A stretch of DNA of 57,726 nt, taken from the NCBI GenBank assembly GCA_035651955.1, contig DASRES010000088.1, positions 1 to 57,726 on the forward strand, read 5' to 3'. Below the pieces are notes generated by a model. The model saw nothing but the letters and a program-made list of their open reading frames with translations. It had not been told where the DNA came from and made no database searches. Below are positions 14,656-22,921 of this stretch, in pieces. The stretch is from Acidimicrobiia bacterium (GTDB lineage: Bacteria > Actinomycetota > Acidimicrobiia > IMCC26256 > JAMXLJ01). The position numbers and the translations under genes are program-made. Each line of letters begins with the position of its first letter. The first letter of the stretch is position 1.

Positions 14656-14714
14656 CTCCTCGTTCCGCCAGGAAGACGACGACCGGTCCGACGGACGGGA
14701 GCGGGAAGGACGCC
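14656..14714 (-). promoter_or_regulatory. Duplicated leader/promoter element, copy A
   Basis: About 58 bp that match 17009-17067 with only a few differences and one gap. The core, CGACGACCGGTCCGACGGAC on the plus strand, is identical, as is the CTCCTCG that forms the ribosome binding site of the minus-strand gene. Further upstream both copies have TACGGT about 15-25 bp before the block. The element ends just before the STAS start codon. Confidence 0.65.
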
Positions 14715-14764
14715 GAGGAAAGGCGCCGAACCAACCGTACACCCTCGGGTTGGTGACGCGTGCG

Positions 14765-15730
14765 TCATGCCGGGATCGCGAGACGTCCACTCCTGTCGCG
14801 TTCGTACCAACGGACGTTCGTTGCACAGCCCGAACGTTCGAAGATGCGGATGAGCGCGGCGGACGGGTCGATCTGGTGACGGAGCACGCCGTGACGGGCA
14901 GCGTCGGGATGGGCGTGGTGGAAGTTGTGCCAGCTGTCGCCGAGTGACACCACCGCGAGCGCGGCAAGGTTCGTGCTGCGGTCCTTCGTCGTGAACGGCC
15001 GCTTGCCGAACGCGTGGCACAGCGAGTTGACGCTCCAGGTGACGTGGTGCAGCGCCGCCATGCGCAGCACGCCTGCCCACACGAGCGCGGAGAGCGCACC
15101 GGCAAGCGTGCCGGAAAGGAGCCAACCCAACCCGAACGGGGCGACCAAAGAGACGACTGCGAGCAGCGGAAAGAGACGGTTCACCGTGACGAGGTCACGG
15201 TCGCGCAACAAGTCGGGCGCGAACCGACGGGTCGGCGTCGTGTCCGGCGTGAACAGCCAGCCGCAATGCGCGTGGAACAGCCCGAGGAGCTGACCGCGCA
15301 CGTCGGCACCGAAGCCGTGCGGCGAGTGCGGGTCGCCCGGGCGGTCGCTGTACACGTGGTGTCGACGGTGGTTCGCCACCCAGCCGATGGGTGCGCCTTC
15401 GACCGCCATCGAGCCCGCGACCGCGAGGGCGATCCTGAGCGGTCGGTTCGCCGTGAAGCTGCGGTGCGTGAAGAGACGATGGAACCCGACGGTCACACCG
15501 AACGCCGTCACGACGTAGAAGGCGAGCGCCAGCACGAGCGTCCGTACCTCGACGCCGTGACCGGACCAGAGCAACACCGCGGCGCCGATCGCGACGACCG
15601 GACCGCCGACGAGGATCCCGGTGATCGTGCGCGACACGACCAGCGCGCTCCGGCTCGGCGGTTCACTCGGCTGCGGAGTCGGCGGGATCGAAGCAGACGG
15701 ACCCGTCCGGTCCGCAGTGGCAGTCGACAT
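14765..15730 (-). CDS. Fatty acid (acyl-CoA) delta-9-type desaturase
   Basis: 321 residues of the membrane desaturase superfamily. Three His boxes are intact: HRLFTHRSF, then NHRRHHVYSD, then DSWHNFHHAHPDAARHG. Hydrophobic pairs (about 35-85 and 185-225) place the di-iron site on the cytosolic face. The layout matches stearoyl-CoA/acyl-CoA desaturases (DesA3-like), which introduce a double bond using reduced ferredoxin or an oxidoreductase partner; no partner gene is adjacent. The internal ATG at 15730 (MSTATADRTG) was preferred to 15751. It is placed among stress regulators, which would suit adaptation of membrane fluidity. Confidence 0.92.
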   Translation of the reverse strand: MSTATADRTGPSASIPPTPQPSEPPSRSALVVSRTITGILVGGPVVAIGAAVLLWSGHGVEVRTLVLALAFYVVTAFGVTVGFHRLFTHRSFTANRPLRIALAVAGSMAVEGAPIGWVANHRRHHVYSDRPGDPHSPHGFGADVRGQLLGLFHAHCGWLFTPDTTPTRRFAPDLLRDRDLVTVNRLFPLLAVVSLVAPFGLGWLLSGTLAGALSALVWAGVLRMAALHHVTWSVNSLCHAFGKRPFTTKDRSTNLAALAVVSLGDSWHNFHHAHPDAARHGVLRHQIDPSAALIRIFERSGCATNVRWYERDRSGRLAIPA

Positions 15731-15838
15731 GTGAGGCGCCCTTCTGTCCACGGCGTCCGGGGTCCAGGGGCGCGATCACGAGGTCTGGGTCATGGTATCC
15801 GAACTCGTCGCGGCGGCGGCCCGCTCGCACTCGCGCGT

Positions 15839-16510
15839 TCAGGGAACGAGCTCCTCCCCGTCGGCCGGGCGCATGACCAGGGACGTGCGGGGGACGTCCG
15901 TCGCGACGGCGAGGTGCTGGACGTCGCGGATCACGCCGATGCTGCGCAGCGTGAGGTCGCGCGTCTGGGTCACCTCGATCCAGCGCGGCAAGGCGTCCGC
16001 GGGATACCCCACGGCGAGGAGCTCACCCGGTCGTGCCGCGTCGCACAAGCGGGAGGCGAGGTTCGTCGGGCGTCCGATGTAGTCGTCGCCGTCGAACAGC
16101 AACACCGCGCCATGCGCGACCCCGCCTCGTAACGGCAACACGTCGTCACGACCGCGTGCGACGAGCTCCGCTGCGGTGGCGATCGCGGGACCGACCTCGT
16201 GCGCGGTGAGCATCGCGCCGTCGCCCAACCACTTCGTGACCTGAACTCCTCGCCGCGTGGCGATGTCGCGTGCCGCGACGCGGAATCGCCGCAGGGATTC
16301 GATCGCTGCGTGCTCGCCCTCCGACGTGAGGAACGTCGTGAAGCCACAGAGGTCGACGAACGCGAAGGCCCGGTCGACGAGTGGGGTCGGCGTCGCGACG
16401 TCGTGGGGGTGTCGTGTGCCCGGTTGCTCCGCCGCCGTCCCGATCCCGCCGAGCGCCGGACGATCGGTCGCGAGCAATTTCGTGTCGGGCATGCGCGTCG
16501 ATTCGCTCAC
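15839..16510 (-). CDS. Soluble class III adenylate/guanylate cyclase
   Basis: About 223 residues, essentially a single cyclase homology domain. Metal ligands Asp53 (FAFVDLCGFTTF) and Asp97 (KWLGDGAML) are present, Lys93 and Asp143 fit the adenine-recognising pair, and Asn150/Arg154 in RPTNLASRL are the transition-state residues. All catalytic positions are filled, so cAMP synthesis is likely. There is no membrane segment or sensor domain. The GTG at 16510 was chosen because GGAGGAA lies seven bases upstream; the ATG at 16492 is the alternative. No effector is encoded adjacent. Confidence 0.88.
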   Translation of the reverse strand: MSESTRMPDTKLLATDRPALGGIGTAAEQPGTRHPHDVATPTPLVDRAFAFVDLCGFTTFLTSEGEHAAIESLRRFRVAARDIATRRGVQVTKWLGDGAMLTAHEVGPAIATAAELVARGRDDVLPLRGGVAHGAVLLFDGDDYIGRPTNLASRLCDAARPGELLAVGYPADALPRWIEVTQTRDLTLRSIGVIRDVQHLAVATDVPRTSLVMRPADGEELVP

Positions 16511-16763
16511 GAGCTTCCTCCGGGGAGTCGCGCAGTCGTCGTCCCCGGCAGCGTCGGCGCGGGAGACCCGCAGGGATGTCGAAGACCGGTCTCGCCAGCG
16601 CGGCCGGCGCATCGACCTCTCGACGGTAGCAGCCGCATCCGGGAGCGCCGTGGTCGCGGGTACCGTCCGCTGTGGCACCGCGCACGCTCCCGCGCATCCG
16701 GATGACCGGAGCGCCGCGGGAGCGACTGACGGGGCGGCGAGTATCAGCGCGCCATCGCAGACG

Positions 16764-17000
16764 TCAGCCGATCGGGTCTCGTGCCTCGAGCACGAACGAG
16801 TACCTCGCGCAGCCCGGCGGTGCGTCGCCCGACGCGAGACGCGTCACGACGACCGTCTGCACGGGCTGCAGACCCCGCTTCTTCACCTGCGCGGTCAGAT
16901 AGAGACGACGCTGCTCGACGACCGCGGCCCGCGACTCGGGGTCCGCCATGACGTCGTCGCGCAGGTAGCCCCATGACGTCTCGGCATCGGAAGGCGACAT
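16764..17000 (-). CDS. Hypothetical 78-residue protein
   Basis: MSPSDAETSWGYLRDDVMAD, then PESRAAVVEQRRLYLTAQVK and a strand-rich end VQTVVVTRLASGDAPPGCAR. Unknown family; likely a small cytosolic alpha/beta protein. The ATG has GAGGAGTGACGGAG upstream, and that ribosome binding site sits at the end of a leader duplicated before the STAS gene at 14651, so the two genes are probably co-regulated although their products are unrelated. Confidence 0.65.
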   Translation of the reverse strand: MSPSDAETSWGYLRDDVMADPESRAAVVEQRRLYLTAQVKKRGLQPVQTVVVTRLASGDAPPGCARYSFVLEARDPIG

Positions 17001-17008
17001 CTCCGTCA

Positions 17009-17067
17009 CTCCTCGGTCCGCCACGAACCACGACGACCGGTCCGACGGACGGGAGCGGAGGGAACGC
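17009..17067 (-). promoter_or_regulatory. Duplicated leader/promoter element, copy B
   Basis: Counterpart of 14656-14714. It carries the identical core CGACGACCGGTCCGACGGAC and GGGAGCGG on the plus strand, and the same CTCCTCGnTCCGCCA next to the start codon. It lies in the 150-bp gap between the minus-strand gene at 17000 and the plus-strand gene at 17151. Confidence 0.65.
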
Positions 17068-17150
17068 ATCGCATGACGTTCGCGCTCGACCGTAGCCGCT
17101 CCACGTATCGATGACGCCCGGATTCGCGCACGGAGGAGTACCGTCGAAAC

Positions 17151-17432
17151 GTGGATCCACATCGCGGCACGGCGATCGCATCCGAGACCCAGCTCTTCGA
17201 ACGACTTGCGAAGCTGCGACACGAGGAGACGAAGCTGCGCGCGATCACGGCGACCGGCGTGGTCGACGCGAAGCGTTCCGCGCGCCTGCAACAGATCGCT
17301 GTCGAGGCCGCTGAGGTGTGGAGCGGTATCCGTTCGGCACGAGCCGCGAGCCGCGCCGCGTACCGGGCGCGGAACGCCCCGCCACCACTCGATCCGTTCC
17401 GCCAGTTCACCCGCGACCAGCCCCGCCGGTAG
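17151..17432 (+). CDS. Small helical protein (DUF2630-like)
   Basis: 93 residues. The core ETQLFERLAKLRHEETKLRA, then ARLQQIAVEAAEVWSGIRSA, forms a helical hairpin whose spacing resembles DUF2630 (a short helix, a charged turn and a second helix ending near CWDLLRqRRA). The C-terminal 30 residues are Arg/Pro-rich. It starts on GTG at 17151; CGGAGGAG lies about 12 bases upstream, somewhat far. The function is unknown. Confidence 0.6.
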   Translation: MDPHRGTAIASETQLFERLAKLRHEETKLRAITATGVVDAKRSARLQQIAVEAAEVWSGIRSARAASRAAYRARNAPPPLDPFRQFTRDQPRR

Positions 17433-17512
17433 TCGAATCGGCGATGGCCGCGCTTGTGCCGCGGCGGCGTCTTCCCCGGGTCGCGACCCCACGTTGCGAC
17501 GTTCGGTTGCGT

Positions 17513-17537
17513 GCAGGTTCGACTCCTGCTCCGGGCA
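17513..17537 (+). other. tRNA 3'-end-like fragment (T arm plus acceptor strand)
   Basis: GCAGGTTCGACTCCTGC forms a perfect five-pair T arm with a canonical TTCGACT loop, followed by TCCGGGCA, which looks like the 3' acceptor strand plus discriminator. The block resembles the end of actinobacterial tRNA-Leu genes. No matching 5' acceptor strand (GCCCGGA), D arm or anticodon arm is found in the 80 bases upstream, so this is not a whole tRNA. Such fragments are often left at integration sites of mobile elements. Confidence 0.5.
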
Positions 17538-17580
17538 TCGCGTGCACGCAATGCGCGGATCGATCGCGCCGGCACGACGG

Positions 17581-18090
17581 CTACGGCTCCGGGAGTGCCC
17601 GGCTGCGGAGGTAGTCGCGCATCCGTGGCTGATCCTCGCCGCCGAGCGCGTCGAACAGCCGCGCGAGCGCTTCGAACGCGTCGTCGCCGAGCTCGGTGCG
17701 CAGTCGTCGTTCGATCGCTCTCGCCGCCTTCCGGCGTGTCGCGAGGTACTCGTGCGCCCGCGGCGTCAGCTCGACGATCTTCTCGCTGCGGTTGGTGGGC
17801 GAGGTCCGGACCTTGACGTACCGGCGTGCGCGCAGGCTCACGACGATCTTGTGTGCACCCTGCCGCGTGATCCCGAGCTCCCGCCCGATCTGCGAGATCG
17901 TCGTCGGGTTGTCGCGGCACATGCGCAGCACGCGGCCGTCGGGGAACTGGCGATCGGTGAACCCCGCGGCTGCGAGCGCGGCATCGAGCTGCTGCTGGTA
18001 GCCGACCCAGGCGCGCTGCAACGCCCGTCCGAGGTTCACCCGATCCGCCGTAGGCGCGACCGATCGCGCTCTGGATTGTGAAGCCTTCAT
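17581..18090 (-). CDS. MarR family transcriptional regulator
   Basis: 169 residues with the MarR layout: an N-terminal dimer helix ([20 protein letters not shown]), a winged helix-turn-helix with [20 protein letters not shown] and [20 protein letters not shown], and C-terminal dimer helices ([20 protein letters not shown]). It probably represses its divergent neighbour, the secreted phosphoesterase at 18220, and itself. A 16-bp dyad lies in the gap at 18111-18126. The ligand is unknown. Confidence 0.88.
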   Translation of the reverse strand: MKASQSRARSVAPTADRVNLGRALQRAWVGYQQQLDAALAAAGFTDRQFPDGRVLRMCRDNPTTISQIGRELGITRQGAHKIVVSLRARRYVKVRTSPTNRSEKIVELTPRAHEYLATRRKAARAIERRLRTELGDDAFEALARLFDALGGEDQPRMRDYLRSRALPEP

Positions 18091-18110
18091 GATGTCGGCA
18101 CCAGCCGAGT

Positions 18111-18126
18111 GTTAACCAAGGTTGAC
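18111..18126. promoter_or_regulatory. Probable MarR operator
   Basis: GTTAACCAAGGTTGAC is a dyad of seven-base arms around AA with one mismatch. It lies 21 bp upstream of the marR start codon and about 94 bp before the phosphoesterase ATG, the usual position and size for a MarR-family site. Confidence 0.6.
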
Positions 18127-18219
18127 ACCTTACCCGACGGCGCGGATACTCCGTCCATGCGCGCATGCGGTGTGGCGCCGGCTGCAGAGCGAGCGCGCGC
18201 GGTGAGCGAAGGGAACCTG

Positions 18220-19800
18220 ATGCGCCTGCAGTCGCACGCCGTCACGAGAGCGAAGACGGTCGCCGTCGTCCTCGCGGTCGCGCTCGTCGCCGGCTCGTGC
18301 AGTGGCTCGTCCAAGGGGAAGGGATCGCCGCCGGCGCGCAAGAGCTCGGGGACGGTCTCGGGTGGCCCGACGGGCAGCTACGTCGTCCCGACCGGGATCC
18401 ACAAGATCGAACACGTCGTCGTGATCATGCAGGAGAACCGCTCGTTCGACACGTACTTCGGCACCTTCCCGGGTGCCGACGGCATCCCGACGAAGGACGG
18501 GAAGCCGACGGTGTGCGTCCCCGATCCCGCGAAGGGCACCTGTGCCGCGCCATACGTCGATCACGCGGACGTGAACGGGGGTGGGCCGCACAACTACGCG
18601 AACGCGTCGACTGACGTGAACGGCGGGAAGATGGACGGCTTCGTCGGCCAGGCCGAGGCGGGCAGGAAGGCCTGCGCGGATCCGACCGACCCCGCGTGCA
18701 CGAACTCCACGACGCCCGACGTCATGGGATACCACACCCAGTCCGACATCCCGAACTACTGGACGTACGCGAAGGACTTCGTGCTCCAGGACCACATGTT
18801 CGAGCCGAATGCCTCGTGGAGCCTCCCTGCACACCTGTTCCTGGTGTCGGAATGGGCCGCGTACTGCACCAAGGAGGACAACCCGTCGAGCTGCGTGAAC
18901 GGCACCGCGAGCAACCCGCCGGCGAAGCCGCAAGCGGCGCCTCCGGTCTACGGCGGTGAGGTCGGTCCGAAGCGGCTGAAGAAGAACAAGAGCAACCCCG
19001 GACACCAGCCGATCTACGCGTGGACGGACCTCACGTACCTGCTCTACAAGGACCACGTCAGCTGGGGCTACTACATCGTCAGCGGGACCGAGCCCGACTG
19101 CGAGAACGACGCGGCCATGACCTGCGCGCCGGTCGCGCAGAGCGCGAGCACCCCGGGGATCTGGAACCCCCTGCCGTGGTTCGACACGGTCAAGAGCGAC
19201 GGACAGCTGGGCAACATTCAGGACGCGACGAAGTTCTACGCGGCAGCCAAGCAGGGGACCCTGCCCGCGGTGTCGTGGGTCGTGCCGTCGAACGTGGTGA
19301 GCGAACATCCGCCCAGCCCCGTCAGCTACGGACAGAGCTACGTCACGAGCCTCGTCAACGCGGTGATGAGCAGCCCCGACTGGAGCTCGACCGCGATCTT
19401 CCTCGCATGGGACGACTGGGGCGGCTTCTACGATCACGTCGTCCCACCGACCGTCGATCAGCTCGGCTACGGGCTGCGCGTCCCGGGGATCGTCATCAGC
19501 CCCTACGCGAAGACCGGCTACGTCGACCACCAGACGTTGAGCTTCGACGCGTACGACAAGTTCATCGAGGACGACTTCCTGAACGGTCGGCGGATCGACC
19601 CGGCGTCGGACGGCCGGCCCGACCCGCGCCCGGTCGTCCGCGAGAACGAGAAGATCCTGGGCAACCTCGTGCAGGACTTCGACTTCGACCAGGCGCCCCG
19701 GAAGCCCGTGATCCTGCCCGTCCACCCGGCGACCACCCTGACCGGCACACCGGGACCGGCGCGCGCGGCTGCGGCTGCGGTCCCCGACACCGACGGGTGA
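18220..19800 (+). CDS. Secreted phosphoesterase (phospholipase C/acid phosphatase family)
   Basis: 526 residues. A lipoprotein signal ([17 protein letters not shown]) is followed by a Ser/Gly/Lys linker and a PF04185 phosphoesterase domain. [20 protein letters not shown] is the family signature with the metal-binding Glu/Asn. Later motifs include [73 protein letters not shown] and [20 protein letters not shown]. Substrates may be phospholipids or phosphomonoesters. The ATG at 18220 begins the signal peptide; a GTG at 18205 is possible. It is divergent from a MarR gene with a dyad between them, so repression is likely. Confidence 0.92.
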   Translation: MRLQSHAVTRAKTVAVVLAVALVAGSCSGSSKGKGSPPARKSSGTVSGGPTGSYVVPTGIHKIEHVVVIMQENRSFDTYFGTFPGADGIPTKDGKPTVCVPDPAKGTCAAPYVDHADVNGGGPHNYANASTDVNGGKMDGFVGQAEAGRKACADPTDPACTNSTTPDVMGYHTQSDIPNYWTYAKDFVLQDHMFEPNASWSLPAHLFLVSEWAAYCTKEDNPSSCVNGTASNPPAKPQAAPPVYGGEVGPKRLKKNKSNPGHQPIYAWTDLTYLLYKDHVSWGYYIVSGTEPDCENDAAMTCAPVAQSASTPGIWNPLPWFDTVKSDGQLGNIQDATKFYAAAKQGTLPAVSWVVPSNVVSEHPPSPVSYGQSYVTSLVNAVMSSPDWSSTAIFLAWDDWGGFYDHVVPPTVDQLGYGLRVPGIVISPYAKTGYVDHQTLSFDAYDKFIEDDFLNGRRIDPASDGRPDPRPVVRENEKILGNLVQDFDFDQAPRKPVILPVHPATTLTGTPGPARAAAAAVPDTDG

Positions 19801-19830
19801 CTCGCGAGCTCGTCGGGGGTCGGCTCCGCG

Positions 19831-21150
19831 CTACCTGAGGTAGGTCGGCTGCGCGGTCGTGACGTCGGTGAGGTTCGGCGCGAGGCAGGTGAAGGGCTTC
19901 CCGGCCGGTGAGAACACCGGGACGAACTTGGAGTCGTGCACCTTCACGAACGCGGTGCAGCGGAGGCCTCCGTACTTGTCGGTGTGCGCACGCGGCCAGG
20001 TGAGCGGCGCGATCAATCCGCCCGCGTCGAACGGAGGCGCATGGTTGATCGCGTCGACGACCTTCTGCTGGGTGAAGTTCGGTCCCGCGGCCCGGAGCCC
20101 GGCGACGAACTGCGCCGCGTTCACCCAGCCGACCTCCGCGTTCTCCGTCTTGCGGTACCCGGCCTTGTCCATCCACTTCTGGAAGTCGTCGAGAGCCGGG
20201 AACGACGGCTTCGTCTCGAGCGGTGCCTCCTGCACGCCGACGATCGACCCTTCGAAGAACCCGCCGTTCTTCGCCATGAACTCGTGGTCGTACGCGTCCG
20301 GGAAGTACTGCAGCGCGTTCACACCCTGCTGGCGCATCTCGCGAGCGAGCGTGAGCACACCGTTCGCGTCCATGCAGGTGGTCACGAGGTCGACCTTCGC
20401 GTCGCCCATCTTCTTGACGTCGGAGCTGAGGTCCGTCACGCCGAACGCGAGCGACTTGTCCGCGAACACGATCTTGGCGCTCGGGTACTTCGCGAAGCTC
20501 GCCTCGATCATGTCGAGACAGTTCGCCGACTGCGCCACCGTGTACGCGAGGACCGCGATGCGCTTCTTGCCGAGCTTGTGCGCGACCCACGGCAGCGTCG
20601 GGTTCGGACAGGCGCTGCCGTTGCACAACGCGCCGGTCTGCGCGAAGAAGTTCTGCGGGCCGGTCCAGTCGTCCTGGATGTTCCAGCCGAACGTCGGGAT
20701 CCCGGCCTTGGCGAGCAGGTCGGAGCCCGTGAACAGGACCACGGAGACGGGCAGGACCGCGAACGGGTGATCCTGGTCGAGGATCGCCTCGACCTCGCGT
20801 CGGTCGTCGACGGTCTGGTCGTCGTGGCGGTTCGCGAGCACCAGGCGGCGTCCGTAGATCCCGCCTTCGCTGTTGACCATGTCGAAGTACGCCTGCACGC
20901 CGTCGAACGCCGTGCCGTACAACACCGCGGTCGGGTTCGTCGTCGACGCGACGCCGCTGACCCGGATCTCGGTCGATGTCACGCCCGGTTGGTTCACTGC
21001 CGGGTACTTCCCGGCCGCCGCGGTGGTGCCCGCCGTCGTCGTGGTCGTCGACGCCTGCTTCGCCTTGCCGGAGCTGGAGTTGCTGCACGCGGCGGCGAGC
21101 ATCGCGGTCGTCGCGACCACGGCACACCAGACCACCGTTCGACACCTCAT
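19831..21150 (-). CDS. ABC transporter substrate-binding lipoprotein (branched-chain amino acid type)
   Basis: 439 residues. The signal peptide VVWCAVVATTAMLAAAC ends in a lipobox, with a Thr-rich linker and then a periplasmic binding fold of the Peripla_BP_6 (LivJ-like) family: GVTSTEIRVSGVASTTNPTA, FDGVQAYFDMVNSEGGIYGR, VLANRHDDQTVDDRREVEAI and AVLAYTVAQSANCLDMIEAS. Ligand unknown. No permease or ATPase genes of the Liv type are next to it, so it is an orphan binding protein. The ATG at 21150 (MRCRTVVW) was chosen over 21198. The 3' end is convergent with the phosphoesterase gene, 30 bp apart. Confidence 0.9.
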   Translation of the reverse strand: MRCRTVVWCAVVATTAMLAAACSNSSSGKAKQASTTTTTAGTTAAAGKYPAVNQPGVTSTEIRVSGVASTTNPTAVLYGTAFDGVQAYFDMVNSEGGIYGRRLVLANRHDDQTVDDRREVEAILDQDHPFAVLPVSVVLFTGSDLLAKAGIPTFGWNIQDDWTGPQNFFAQTGALCNGSACPNPTLPWVAHKLGKKRIAVLAYTVAQSANCLDMIEASFAKYPSAKIVFADKSLAFGVTDLSSDVKKMGDAKVDLVTTCMDANGVLTLAREMRQQGVNALQYFPDAYDHEFMAKNGGFFEGSIVGVQEAPLETKPSFPALDDFQKWMDKAGYRKTENAEVGWVNAAQFVAGLRAAGPNFTQQKVVDAINHAPPFDAGGLIAPLTWPRAHTDKYGGLRCTAFVKVHDSKFVPVFSPAGKPFTCLAPNLTDVTTAQPTYLR

Positions 21151-21246
21151 GGCCCACCCCCCGGTACCGCGCGGTTGCTCGCGTCGGACGCGCGTCACAT
21201 GCTGACACCAATCCGGGCGACGAGCACCCGCGACGCGTCCGCGCGG

Positions 21247-21705
21247 TCAGGACACGTAACGCGCCGCCGGTGTGCCGGGCGGGTTCGAGACGCCCGGCCG
21301 CGCGTCCGGGTTGGCGACGCAGACCTCGCCTTCCAGCCCGTCCGGGTCGCGGAAGAAGACGCTGAGGATCGGGCCGAAGTCGGTGACGAAGCTGTCCGCG
21401 GCGCCGCGCTCCATGAGGCGGTCGCGGATCGTCTCGAACGCCTCGAGCGACGCGGCCTGCAACGCGAGATGGTCGATGCGACCGCGTCCGAACATCGGTG
21501 TCTGACGGTCCGCTTCGGTGTTGCCCTCGATCTCGAACACGTTGAGCTCGGCCTCGGGCCCGACGCGCACGAACGTGAGCCGGACCCCGGGCGACTCCTG
21601 CATCTGGCCGTCGACCTGGGCGTCGAACACGTCCTCGTAGAACGCGACGAGCCGGTCAGTGTCACGCGTCAGGGTCGCGACGTGGTTGAAGCCCTTCGTC
21701 AGCAT
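21247..21705 (-). CDS. VOC (glyoxalase/dioxygenase superfamily) protein
   Basis: 152 residues. FNHVATLTRDTDRLVAFYED opens a VOC domain; the second half has RIDHLALQAASLEAFETIRD, DFGPILSVFFRDPDGLEGEV and a final cupped strand. Potential metal ligands are His8, Glu54 or Glu58, His99 and Glu143. Substrate unknown. It stands alone between the binding-protein gene and the DUF2461 gene, both on the same strand. Confidence 0.85.
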   Translation of the reverse strand: MLTKGFNHVATLTRDTDRLVAFYEDVFDAQVDGQMQESPGVRLTFVRVGPEAELNVFEIEGNTEADRQTPMFGRGRIDHLALQAASLEAFETIRDRLMERGAADSFVTDFGPILSVFFRDPDGLEGEVCVANPDARPGVSNPPGTPAARYVS

Positions 21706-21754
21706 CGCGTGCCCTCCCAGCGTGTGCGTGAGGTCGACAGCGTAGGACGCAGTG

Positions 21755-22426
21755 CTACGTCGGTTCCCGCGGGGCGATCGTGCTGGGGCCGACGTGACGG
21801 TCGAGCCATCGGTTGACGGGTGCGGCGTCGCGCCAGACGCGGACGATGCGGTCGTACGCGGCGCGCGTGTGGAGCCAGCGCGCCGGCGTGAAGGACCGGC
21901 CGACCGTGAGGCCCTTGTTGCGCAGCAGCTCGATGCGCGGATGGTCCTTGGGATACCCGCGCGGCGCGGACTTGAGCGACTCGTGCGCGGCGATGTCGTA
22001 GCCGGACGCCCGCAGCCGGTCGACCTCGCTCGCGATGCGCGGACCGCGCTTCGGGTCGGCGACGGCCGCGCGCCATCGTTCGAGCTGGTCGGCCGCGAGG
22101 ACGTAGTAGCCCGACGCGACGAGCAGCCCCTCGGCGGACAGCTGCACGTAGAACCCGCAACCGCCGGGACCTTCCGTGACTGCTGCGGCCGCGGTCTTGT
22201 ACGGGCTCTTGTCGCGCGAGAAGCGGACGTCGCGGTACGGGCGGAAGACGTGGAGCGGACCGAACTCCTTCGCCACCTCGTCGCCGAGACGCAGGAACGG
22301 CTCCCTCACGGCGCGCTCGTACGTGTCGCGATGCGCGTGCCAGTACGACTTCGAGTTGTCGGCCTCGAGCCCCACGTAGAACTCGAGCGCCTCGGGCGGC
22401 CAGCCGTTGAACCCGCTCACGTCCAC
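21755..22426 (-). CDS. DUF2461 (TIGR02453) family protein
   Basis: 223 residues. The start FNGWPPEALEFYVGLEADNS, then KSYWHAHRDTYERAVREPFL, RPYRDVRFSRDKSPYKTAAA, GFYVQLSAEGLLVASGYYVL and PRGYPKDHPRIELLRNKGLT are hallmarks of this conserved family, whose function is unknown. Length is usual. There is a 28-bp gap to the upstream SRPBCC gene on the same strand. Confidence 0.9.
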   Translation of the reverse strand: MDVSGFNGWPPEALEFYVGLEADNSKSYWHAHRDTYERAVREPFLRLGDEVAKEFGPLHVFRPYRDVRFSRDKSPYKTAAAAVTEGPGGCGFYVQLSAEGLLVASGYYVLAADQLERWRAAVADPKRGPRIASEVDRLRASGYDIAAHESLKSAPRGYPKDHPRIELLRNKGLTVGRSFTPARWLHTRAAYDRIVRVWRDAAPVNRWLDRHVGPSTIAPREPT

Positions 22427-22453
22427 CGACGCTAACGATCTCGCAGCGCCTGT

Positions 22454-22858
22454 TCACGTTCGTGCACCGTCCAACGCGTCGCGCACCGCGGCGATGCCAC
22501 GTTCCATCAGCGCGTCGACCTGAGGCGCGCGCTCGTCGGGGAGCAGGTCGGAGATCCACACGAAGCGGCTGCCGTCGCCGTCGGACAGCACCTGCGCAGC
22601 CGCGCTGTGGTGCGTGAAGCCGAGGCCACTCTCGACGACCGCGTACGCCAGGCGGCGCGCGCTGTCGTCGATCCCGACGAGTCGCTCGCGCGCGACCGCA
22701 CCGTTGAAGAACGTGATGACGCGGGTGTCGCCGTCGACACGGGCGTCGACCACGAATCCCGGGACGAGGCGTTCGTGCAGCGCGCCGAAGTCACGCAACG
22801 CGTCCCACACGTCGTCGGGACGGGCGTCGAGCGTGATCTCCTTGCGGATCGAGGCCAT
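22454..22858 (-). CDS. SRPBCC/START-like (polyketide cyclase/dehydrase) protein
   Basis: 134 residues: IRKEITLDARPDDVWDALRD, RLVPGFVVDARVDGDTRVIT, RERLVGIDDSARRLAYAVVE and the final helix APQVDALMERGIAAVRDALD. This is the helix-grip layout of small lipid or ligand binding SRPBCC proteins. The ligand is unknown. It sits 63 bp downstream of a MerR regulator on the same strand and may be its target. Confidence 0.85.
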   Translation of the reverse strand: MASIRKEITLDARPDDVWDALRDFGALHERLVPGFVVDARVDGDTRVITFFNGAVARERLVGIDDSARRLAYAVVESGLGFTHHSAAAQVLSDGDGSRFVWISDLLPDERAPQVDALMERGIAAVRDALDGART

Positions 22859-22921
22859 GTCGTTCCTCCGTTCGCCGTCGCCGATGCTGCGACGAGGATG
22901 CGGCCTCCCGCGAGGGGAGAG

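Noticed and set aside
17440-17537. Complete tRNA gene
   Set aside because: T arm and acceptor-like 3' strand are clear, but no matching 5' acceptor strand, D arm or anticodon stem is present.
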